Assembly (NCBI GenBank): GCA_029004655.1 | Contig: JAQVYP010000007.1 | Span: forward strand, 11,349 to 22,881 | Direction of reading: 5' to 3' | DNA length: 11,533 bases | From: Oscillospiraceae bacterium | GTDB taxonomy: Bacteria > Bacillota > Clostridia > Oscillospirales > Acutalibacteraceae | Shown here: piece after piece, positions 6,133 to 11,533 of the stretch | Numbering within the stretch: the stretch's first letter is position 1 | Layout of the letters: each line of letters starts with the position of its first letter | Notes under the pieces: model-generated | Told to the model about the DNA's origin: nothing | Databases searched by the model: none | What the model saw: the letters and a program-made list of their open reading frames with translations, nothing else | Translations under genes and position numbers: made by a program

Positions 6133-7928
6133 CTGTTTTTCCTCCTGATCCAGATGGTGATACCCAAAATGATTAACGCTACAGGAACAAGAACAATAAA
6201 GATAATCATTATTAGGGTTGATGATGCAGCGGTTACCTTATCTGCAAAGCTTTGATTAGTAATTGATTTTTCAACAAAAGCTATATCAGTACTATCACGT
6301 CCGGTTGTTGCACCAATAACGGAGACTGACAAGTCTATATTTCCAACGCTTGAATATTGTGACCACGTTGAACCAATAAAATCCGCGCTTGAAAAAGACA
6401 CAACAAAACTTGAAAGCTTATTGTTATCATCATCATAAGTCGTATCTTCACAGAGTATAGCGGTTGGATATGATTGCTTAGTTGAAGAACTTGTTGGTGC
6501 CCAATCTGTTCCGCTGTCTGTTGGTTTAATAACAGTTGTTTCACTACTGCTCATCAAAACAGTAGTAGTGCGATTTTCATAGTTATCATAAGACTGGTTC
6601 ATTGGAGAGTTGTCTCCATTGATATAGAGAACACCTGAGTCATTTACGGATTTAGTATAATCAGTGGCATTGTTAGAAAGTCCCATGATGGTATTTTCAC
6701 CTGGGGCAACAATGTTTTTCTCATTAGTTTCATAGAGTGTTCCGTCAAGATACTCGACTCCCCATTCGGCCAAAAATTCCTCAAGGTTCGGAAGTTCAAC
6801 GTTCAGGACACTCGGGAAATAGAGCAACATTTTGCCTTTTTTACCGCCGTTATCAAGAAATGAATCTAAAACTGATAATTCAGCAGCACTTAAATCAGAA
6901 GGAGGTGCGGCAATGATGATGCCGTCTAATTCGCTTGGAATAGAGTTGAGTGTAAGTGATGAAATTTCCTCAATTGTATAATTGTTACTTTCAAGAGTAC
7001 TGGCAAGACCAGAGATTGCCGACGAATCAGAATACATGGTAGGAACACCAAGAGTTGTTGTTTTTTCTGATGTTACGGCGTAAATTGCTGAGGTTAAAGC
7101 AGTTTCAAGCTTTGAACCGGATACGGTATATGCTCCGTATCCATATGCTGCGTATCCTGATTCATCGCCTAGCGTATAGATGTCAGTAAATGCAATATGT
7201 TTGGTTCTGGTGGTAGCCACACCATTAACATCAAAAGTACTTTCCACCAAAATATCGCCTAGACCGACTTTTTTGCTATCTGAATATTTAGAAAGAGTGT
7301 CGGAAAAATCAGGAGTAGATGTATCAGCATATTCAACTGAAATTTTATTGTTATACTGTGGATACTTGCCCAGCAATGCAACAGTTTGGCTGAAATATTT
7401 ACCTGTAGGATCCTCTGCTGTATAATTCTGTGATACATAGGATTTAAAATAATCTCCGGTATAATCTTCTTTAGTGCTGCAAACAATCACTTTAACATCA
7501 TGTGCGATGGTGCTAAGATACTCAGCGTTTTCATCACTAATTGAGTTTGCGCTGTCTGCTGTAAGATCAATTTGCAATGGGAAGCGGGTGGCTAATGCAG
7601 TTGCTAGGACGTTAAATATGATAACCCCAGCAATAAAAATCGCCGTGATAGCTGTGGCATACACCCCATGCTTTAAGGCATATGCACTGCGCAGTTTTTT
7701 GTGACTGGCCTTCAAATCAAATCTTTCTTTCTTTTCTTTTTCAGAAAGATTGTCGTATGAAGATTCTGCGTCGCCATTTTCAGCATATTCCTCAGCAGTG
7801 AGTTCTTCAACAATATCTGAACCTTGATCATCTGATAAATCTTCGGTATTTTGAGCGGTATCGACATTTGCTTGTTGTTCGTTTAGTTCATCAGTTGATT
7901 GGGATTGCTTGTTTTCTTCGTTTTGCAT
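6129..7928 (-). CDS. GldG-like auxiliary component of a Gld-type ABC transporter
   Basis: 599 aa from the chosen ATG (608 from an upstream ATG at 7955). An acidic, Gln/Glu/Asp-rich cytoplasmic tail (1 to about 75) is followed by a basic stretch, a TM helix (about 90-114), a large extracytoplasmic region and a C-terminal TM helix (about 570-593) ending in RRKNR. Just after the first helix comes LQIDLTADSANSISD, matching the (F/L)DLT-x(5)-(Y/S)-S-(L/I)-S-D element of GldG proteins. The body fits the ABC_transp_aux family, including LDGIIIAAPPSDLSAAELSVL followed by a (D/N)GGK turn. The start is uncertain. ATG 7946 overlaps the permease stop as TAATG, but the only good ribosome binding site, AAGGAG (7943-7938), lies after it and 9 nt before ATG 7928. 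The gene sits between the permease and DUF4340 genes in one operon. The substrate of the complex is unknown. Confidence 0.88.
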   Translation of the reverse strand: MQNEENKQSQSTDELNEQQANVDTAQNTEDLSDDQGSDIVEELTAEEYAENGDAESSYDNLSEKEKKERFDLKASHKKLRSAYALKHGVYATAITAIFIAGVIIFNVLATALATRFPLQIDLTADSANSISDENAEYLSTIAHDVKVIVCSTKEDYTGDYFKSYVSQNYTAEDPTGKYFSQTVALLGKYPQYNNKISVEYADTSTPDFSDTLSKYSDSKKVGLGDILVESTFDVNGVATTRTKHIAFTDIYTLGDESGYAAYGYGAYTVSGSKLETALTSAIYAVTSEKTTTLGVPTMYSDSSAISGLASTLESNNYTIEEISSLTLNSIPSELDGIIIAAPPSDLSAAELSVLDSFLDNGGKKGKMLLYFPSVLNVELPNLEEFLAEWGVEYLDGTLYETNEKNIVAPGENTIMGLSNNATDYTKSVNDSGVLYINGDNSPMNQSYDNYENRTTTVLMSSSETTVIKPTDSGTDWAPTSSSTKQSYPTAILCEDTTYDDDNNKLSSFVVSFSSADFIGSTWSQYSSVGNIDLSVSVIGATTGRDSTDIAFVEKSITNQSFADKVTAASSTLIMIIFIVLVPVALIILGITIWIRRKNR

Positions 7929-7937
7929 ATTTTCCGT

Positions 7938-7943
7938 CTCCTT
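7938..7943 (-). promoter_or_regulatory. ribosome binding site supporting the 7928 start of the GldG-like gene
   Basis: AAGGAG on the minus strand is 9 nt upstream of ATG 7928-7926. The two upstream in-frame ATGs (7955 and 7946) have only a weak A-rich sequence before them. Confidence 0.55.
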
Positions 7944-7945
7944 CA

Positions 7946-8647
7946 TTAAGCCCATCTTTTCTTTTCAAGTGTACGAACGGCAAGAAACAGGAAGATTGCC
8001 GCAACACTAACAAAGAAAATTAGGTTAGAATAATCAAACACACCGGATATGAAGGTGTTGTAACGACCGCTAAATGAAACCCATTCAGCAACTTTTTTGA
8101 ATACATCAATTCCTATCGTTTCTGCTAAACCATCCAACATAAAAATCAGCATAGAAATAGCAAATGTGCCGACAGCTGCAACCATTTGGCTTTCAGTGAG
8201 TGCAGAAATTAGCAAACCGATTGCAATCAATGATGCACCTAAAAGCAACATACCAACAACATTTCCTAAGTAAACCAACCAGTTTGTTGATACAAAGCAA
8301 GAAATGATTATTTGGAATATAAGTGTATTAGCAAAACCCAGCGCAAAAACAGCCAGTGCCGCAAAGAATTTGCCCAGCACTATCGATGATAGTTTTACAG
8401 GTGCTGTAAGAAGCGCCTGGTCCACCTTTTGGCGCTTGTCTTCACTCATAAGACGCATTGTTAAAATAGGAACCAAAAACAAGGTGATGGTAAACATATT
8501 TTGAAACAACACTGTTATATCAGGTAATCCAGCCATAAACATACTTGAAAAAATATATCCGGAGAAAAGCAGAAAAAAGGCCAGAACGACATATCCTACA
8601 GGAGAAATGAAATATGCTTTAAATTCGCGTTTAAAAATAGCTAGCAT
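7946..8647 (-). CDS. ABC-2 type permease, GldF-like
   Basis: 233-aa integral membrane protein with six predicted TM helices (about 17-37, 48-66, 92-117, 124-149, 154-172, 207-226). It opens with FKREFKAYFISPVGYVVLA, typical of the GldF/ABC-2 family, where a basic amphipathic start precedes a helix beginning at a Pro. The cytoplasmic loop LMSEDKRQKVDQALLTAPVK after helix 2 is the conserved ABC-2 segment thought to contact the ATPase. The length is normal for the family. The ATG at 8647-8645 overlaps the ATPase stop by one base (TAATG), and AAGGAGG lies 10 nt upstream. It should form the channel with the ATPase at 8647-9636 and the GldG-like protein. What it transports is unknown; GldF is required for gliding in Flavobacterium, but nothing here indicates gliding. 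Confidence 0.92.
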   Translation of the reverse strand: MLAIFKREFKAYFISPVGYVVLAFFLLFSGYIFSSMFMAGLPDITVLFQNMFTITLFLVPILTMRLMSEDKRQKVDQALLTAPVKLSSIVLGKFFAALAVFALGFANTLIFQIIISCFVSTNWLVYLGNVVGMLLLGASLIAIGLLISALTESQMVAAVGTFAISMLIFMLDGLAETIGIDVFKKVAEWVSFSGRYNTFISGVFDYSNLIFFVSVAAIFLFLAVRTLEKKRWA

Positions 8648-9636
8648 TATCTTTTAGCCTCCTTGAATGATTTGAAGTTATTAATATCAAAATCTTCATC
8701 TTTGTCTGAGGCATCGGTAAGACGAAGAAAAATTTGCTCAAGGGAAAGCTCATTGGTTTTAAGCTCTAGCAAAGGCCAATTGCGCTCAGCCAAACGCTCA
8801 AAAACATCACGTCTGACATCGGCAGATTCGATAGGATCTATATTAAAGTCATTAGTATCTTTTTCCCTAGAGCCAAGGTAGGAGACGGTTGCTACACCTT
8901 TAATTGATGACAAAAGTTTCAAAACATCTTTTGAAGGTCCCGCAATTCGGGCTGTTAGCGAGTGATCTTCCGAAAAATCCTTAGAAAGATTTTCAGCTGT
9001 ATCATCAGCAATTAATTTTCCTTTATTAATAATAATCATACGTTCGCAAACCGCTTGAATTTCAGACAGAATGTGTGAGCTGAGAATTACTGTATGAGTT
9101 TTGCCAAGGTGATTAATCAGGTTGCGTATTTCAATAATTTGTTTCGGGTCAAGACCAACGGTAGGCTCGTCCAGTATCAAAACATCAGGATTACCAATCA
9201 AAGCTTGTGCAATACCCACACGTTGACGATAACCTTTTGACAGGTTCTTAATCAGTCGATCATATACTTCTTCAATCTTAACAAGACGGCATATTTCAGT
9301 GATATGTGGAACCTTCGGCAGGTTAACCTTTTTAAGATCATAAATAAAATAAAGGTATTCCTTCACAGTCATATCAAGATAAAGAGGAGGGAGCTCAGGC
9401 AAATAACCAATGCGCTTTTTAGCATCGTTGGGGCTTTCCAGAATGTCAAAGCCATCAATTTTAACAGTTCCTACTGTGGGGGAGAGATACCCGGTTAATA
9501 TATTCATTATAGTTGATTTGCCGGCACCATTTGGCCCAAGAAAGCCAAGAATTTCGCCGTCCTTAACGGTGAAGCTAACATCTGAGACAGCAAGGTGATT
9601 TCCGTACCTTTTTGAAAGGTTCGTAACCTCAATCAT
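8647..9636 (-). CDS. ABC transporter ATPase, GldA-like
   Basis: 329 aa, first gene of the Gld-type operon. Walker A GPNGAGKST (34-42), signature LSKGYRQRV (132-140), Walker B VLILDEP with catalytic Glu157, D-loop GLDP and switch His188 in SSHILSE are all intact. The Q-loop position reads YLPELPPLY (78-86), with Glu where most ABC ATPases have Gln, and the signature is LSKGY rather than LSGGQ. I believe both variants are common in GldA and related ABC-2 ATPases, but I could not check this. The C-terminal extension from about 220, ending NELSLEQIFLRLTD plus an acidic-basic tail, is usual for the subfamily. The start has GGAGG (9651-9647) 10 nt upstream. It powers the permease encoded next. An extended -10 promoter about 45 nt upstream probably drives all four genes. 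Confidence 0.95.
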   Translation of the reverse strand: MIEVTNLSKRYGNHLAVSDVSFTVKDGEILGFLGPNGAGKSTIMNILTGYLSPTVGTVKIDGFDILESPNDAKKRIGYLPELPPLYLDMTVKEYLYFIYDLKKVNLPKVPHITEICRLVKIEEVYDRLIKNLSKGYRQRVGIAQALIGNPDVLILDEPTVGLDPKQIIEIRNLINHLGKTHTVILSSHILSEIQAVCERMIIINKGKLIADDTAENLSKDFSEDHSLTARIAGPSKDVLKLLSSIKGVATVSYLGSREKDTNDFNIDPIESADVRRDVFERLAERNWPLLELKTNELSLEQIFLRLTDASDKDEDFDINNFKSFKEAKR

Positions 9637-9680
9637 ATGTTTTTAACCTCCAAACAAAAATTTTCATAACACCAAAAGTT

Positions 9681-9689
9681 ATTATATCA
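9681..9689 (-). promoter_or_regulatory. extended -10 promoter of the Gld-type operon
   Basis: The minus strand reads TGA followed by a perfect TATAAT (9686-9681). No convincing -35 box lies 16-18 nt upstream. The predicted leader is about 38 nt and includes the GGAGG site of the ATPase gene. Confidence 0.5.
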
Positions 9690-9698
9690 ATCAAATTC

Positions 9699-9750
9699 AC
9701 ATAAATTGTAAACGTTCTCTTAACAAAAGGTGTATTTAGCATAAATTATA
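9699..9750. repeat. two copies of an ACATAAATTGTA / GCATAAATTATA motif
   Basis: In the divergent intergenic region, near-identical 12-mers occur at 9699-9710 and 9739-9750, 40 bp apart (10 of 12 bases agree). They lie between the two divergent promoters, where a shared regulator could bind, but the region is AT-rich and the match may be chance. Confidence 0.25.
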
Positions 9751-9791
9751 CAATATAAATCAGAATTAATAAAGTCATATCTTCAAATTGG

Positions 9792-9820
9792 TTGACGAAA
9801 CTGAAAAAAGGTTATAAAAT
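9792..9820 (+). promoter_or_regulatory. sigma-A promoter of the DUF1015 gene
   Basis: -35 box TTGACG (9792-9797), 17-nt spacer, -10 box TAAAAT (9815-9820), each 5 of 6 to consensus. Transcription would begin near 9827, inside the small palindrome TAACA-T-TGTTA (9821-9831), leaving a leader of about 30 nt with the GAGGAG ribosome binding site. Confidence 0.65.
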
Positions 9821-9858
9821 TAACATTGTTATCGGAAATATGAGAGGAGATTGCAAAT

Positions 9859-11136
9859 ATGGCAGAGATAAAACCCTTTTGCGCACTTAGATTTACAGAA
9901 AAGGCAGGTCTTATCCAAGAACTTTGTTGCCCACCTTACGATATAATCAACGAGGAGCAAAGGCAGCAGTTTTTAAAAACCAACCCAAACAACGTTATCA
10001 GGTTGGAGCTTCCCAAAGATGGTAAGAATCCTTATGAAACTGCAGGCGAAACTTTAAAGCAGTGGATTGATGAGGGTGTTGTTGCGGTTGATGGTGCTGA
10101 GGCCATATATATATATGAGGAGGCTTTCACAGTCTCCGGTAAGACTTATGCTTTTAAGGGATTTATTTCACGGGTAAAACTAGAAGAGTTTTCAAAGGGA
10201 ATTGTTTTGCCTCATGAGCAGACCCTTTCAAAAGCCAAAACAGACAGATTTAATTTGATGTGTACAACATCGAGCAATTTCAGCCAGATTTATTCGTTGT
10301 ATATTGATGAATTGGGTGAGACTCCTAAGCTGCTTGACGAAATGTCAAAGTCTGAGCCGATTAGTGAATTTTGTGACGCTGACGGCGTAACACACCGCTT
10401 GTGGATTTGCACCGATGTGGCAAAGTGCCGCGAACTAAGCCGTCAGTTTGCTGACCGTAAACTGTATATTGCAGACGGACACCACAGATATGAAACCGGA
10501 ATAAACTATCGCAATCATATGAGAGAAACGGTCGGTGCGAAAGAGGGTGACGATTGCGATTATATTATGATGATGTTGGTTGATATGCAAAATGACGGAT
10601 TAGTTGTTTTCCCAACCCATAGAATCATTAAGGATATTAATAATTTTGATTCTGCAAGCTTAATTGAAAAATGTCTTAATTACTTTGAGCTTGAAAGCTG
10701 CAGAGATCAAAATGATGTTGCCGAAAAGCTCAAGTTTAAATATAATCAGGGCAAAAAAGCGTTTGGATATTTTGACGGCAAAGAATATAAATTGCTGACT
10801 CTTAAAATGAATACTGATGGTGTGCCGCAGTTGAAGGAGCTTGACCCGTCGCTTCGAACTCTGGACGTTTCGGTACTTCACACCTTGATTCTTGAAAACT
10901 TACTGGGTATTGACAAAGAAAACATGGCTAATCAAATTAACCTTAAATATACCCGTGATGCGCAAGAAGCTGTTGATTCGGTAAACAATGGCTCGGCGAA
11001 TTGTTGCTTCATTATTAATCCGACAAGAATCAGCGAAATTGCTGATGTTGCGGCCGCAGGCGAAAAAATGCCACAAAAGTCAACTTATTTTTATCCAAAG
11101 CTCATCACCGGACTTGTGATGAACAAAATGAACTAA
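9859..11136 (+). CDS. DUF1015 family protein, possible ParB/SerK-fold kinase relative
   Basis: 425 aa, full length for the DUF1015 family. Recognised family blocks are CPPYDII (24-30), VLPHEQTLSKAKTDR (116-130), SNFSQIYSLYID (139-150), YIADGHHRYETG (203-214) and PTHRIIK (252-258). No signal peptide or TM helix is seen, so it is cytosolic. The ATG at 9859 has GAGGAG 9 nt upstream and a good promoter ahead. The DGHHR block resembles the (D/E)GxHR motif of the ParB/sulfiredoxin fold, which includes free-serine kinases such as archaeal SerK, and DUF1015 genes often lie near serine biosynthesis genes in Clostridia. A small-molecule kinase role is therefore possible but is inference; no ser genes are in this window. 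It is divergent from the Gld-type operon and probably co-transcribed with the small gene that follows. Confidence 0.92.
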   Translation: MAEIKPFCALRFTEKAGLIQELCCPPYDIINEEQRQQFLKTNPNNVIRLELPKDGKNPYETAGETLKQWIDEGVVAVDGAEAIYIYEEAFTVSGKTYAFKGFISRVKLEEFSKGIVLPHEQTLSKAKTDRFNLMCTTSSNFSQIYSLYIDELGETPKLLDEMSKSEPISEFCDADGVTHRLWICTDVAKCRELSRQFADRKLYIADGHHRYETGINYRNHMRETVGAKEGDDCDYIMMMLVDMQNDGLVVFPTHRIIKDINNFDSASLIEKCLNYFELESCRDQNDVAEKLKFKYNQGKKAFGYFDGKEYKLLTLKMNTDGVPQLKELDPSLRTLDVSVLHTLILENLLGIDKENMANQINLKYTRDAQEAVDSVNNGSANCCFIINPTRISEIADVAAAGEKMPQKSTYFYPKLITGLVMNKMN

Positions 11137-11159
11137 CATTTTATTATTAAAAAGTAAAG

Positions 11160-11164
11160 AAGGA
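11160..11164 (+). promoter_or_regulatory. ribosome binding site of the small DUF6132-like gene
   Basis: AAGGA lies 6 nt before an in-frame ATC (11171-11173) and 24 nt before the first ATG (11189-11191). This normal spacing to a non-standard codon is what makes the start of the next gene doubtful. Confidence 0.5.
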
Positions 11165-11170
11165 TTTAAC

Positions 11171-11338
11171 ATCGATAAAATAATTACAATGATAATAGGA
11201 GCGGTAGTTGGCGGAGCGGTAGGCTTTCTATATTATAAAAAACTAGGATGCCGTTTGGAAAAGGGTTATATCGTGAAGAATCCATACTTTGCCACAATTT
11301 TTGGGATTTTAGTCGGTCTGTGGATTGGTTCAATGTAA
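11171..11338 (+). CDS. small DUF6132-like membrane protein, start codon uncertain (ATC or ATG 11189)
   Basis: A small gene directly after the DUF1015 gene (34-nt gap). From ATG 11189 it encodes 49 aa beginning MIIGAVVGGAVGFLYYKKLG. From ATC 11171 it is 55 aa, with (M)DKIIT added. Two hydrophobic segments, the first Gly-rich, flank a short loop, and it ends FGILVGLWIGSM. The pattern GGxxGFLYYKxxGC, a short loop, then NPYxATIxG resembles DUF6132-type small membrane proteins, which often have a second Cys in the loop (GTCPIT); here the loop is RLEKGYIVK and lacks it. No ATG, GTG or TTG lies in frame between the AAGGA site and ATG 11189. So the start is either the distant ATG, a rare ATC, or a mutated or misread ATG. 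The coding call rests on residue pattern, position and the terminator that follows. Function is unknown. Confidence 0.7.
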   Translation: MDKIITMIIGAVVGGAVGFLYYKKLGCRLEKGYIVKNPYFATIFGILVGLWIGSM

Positions 11339-11370
11339 ATTACAATAATAAAAAATATATTTAAAGAACA

Positions 11371-11409
11371 ATAAAAGCGTTCAAGAAGTGATTTCTTGAA
11401 CGCTTTTAT
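11371..11409. terminator. strong intrinsic terminator, possibly bidirectional
   Basis: A perfect 17-bp stem (11371-11387 with 11393-11409) surrounds a 5-nt loop. The stem base is A/T so both strands end in TTTTAT; the minus direction has a further T-rich tail. It ends the DUF1015 plus small-gene transcript and may also stop a convergent gene beyond the window. Confidence 0.9.
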
Positions 11410-11533
11410 AATATCTCAAACTATTAAATCATGGATTTTATTTATAGTGGTATTTTGGTAATAACAAATATGCACAACTATAGCTAGAAGCTCAAGGTAT
11501 GTTATTTGGAAAGTTCGTCTATATGAAGTTTTA
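11410..11533. other. non-coding right end of the window
   Basis: About 120 AT-rich bases after the terminator with no supported reading frame, RNA gene or promoter. The longest ATG-initiated frame I followed is 18 codons and lacks a ribosome binding site. Confidence 0.6.

Noticed and set aside
7180..7704. Several 60-80 aa frames on both strands within the GldG-like gene
   Set aside because: All are fully covered by a well-supported gene in another frame and have no start signals or recognisable composition.
11464..11475. 12-mer ACAAATATGCAC shared with 1977-1988
   Set aside because: A single short match in AT-rich non-coding DNA with no flanking similarity; not enough for a repeat family or attachment site.
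11431..11487. Short ATG-initiated frame after the terminator
   Set aside because: Only 18 codons, no ribosome binding site, not homologous to anything I recognise.
1..11533. CRISPR array, insertion sequence, prophage, defence system or tRNA
   Set aside because: No spaced repeats, terminal inverted repeats, transposase or integrase, nuclease-type defence gene, or cloverleaf was found on either strand.

Overview
This 11.5 kb window is AT-rich chromosomal DNA with strong AGGAGG-type ribosome binding sites, tightly overlapping genes and a DUF1385 (YqhQ-like) gene. It looks like an anaerobic Firmicute, probably a member of the Clostridia close to the Oscillospiraceae/Ruminococcaceae. That placement is an inference from gene content and style. 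No phage, insertion sequence, CRISPR array, tRNA or rRNA is visible.

Layout. Positions 1-128 hold the 5' end of a DUF1385 membrane protein gene (minus strand, cut by the window edge). Positions 177-1787 encode a membrane sensor histidine kinase (minus) with its own probable promoter and a tandem-repeat acidic tail. Positions 2119-4160 form a two-gene operon (minus): a lipoprotein with calcium-loop/FG-GAP-like repeats, then an OmpR/PhoB-type response regulator that starts at a TTG overlapping the lipoprotein stop codon. Upstream of this operon is an extended -10 promoter overlapped by an 11-bp-spaced direct repeat, the format bound by PhoP/PhoB-type regulators. Positions 4366-9636 form a four-gene operon (minus) for a Gld-type ABC system: ATPase (GldA-like), ABC-2 permease (GldF-like), GldG-like auxiliary protein and a DUF4340 protein. 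Every junction in this operon is overlapped or coupled, and it ends in a strong intrinsic terminator. A divergent promoter region (9637-9858) separates it from a plus-strand DUF1015 gene (9859-11136). A small unannotated DUF6132-like membrane protein gene follows (about 11171-11338), and the block closes with a perfect 17-bp hairpin terminator.

How the parts may work together. The kinase, response regulator and lipoprotein are plausibly one signalling unit, in which the surface lipoprotein senses or modulates and the regulator controls its own operon. The Gld-type operon encodes an ATP-driven membrane complex with two large extracytoplasmic subunits. Such clusters are known from gliding Bacteroidetes but are also found in non-gliding bacteria, where the substrate is unknown. 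The most unusual points are the 11-bp repeat operator candidate, the lipoprotein-regulator coupling, the duplicated DUF4340 module, and the small gene whose only well-placed start codon is ATC.
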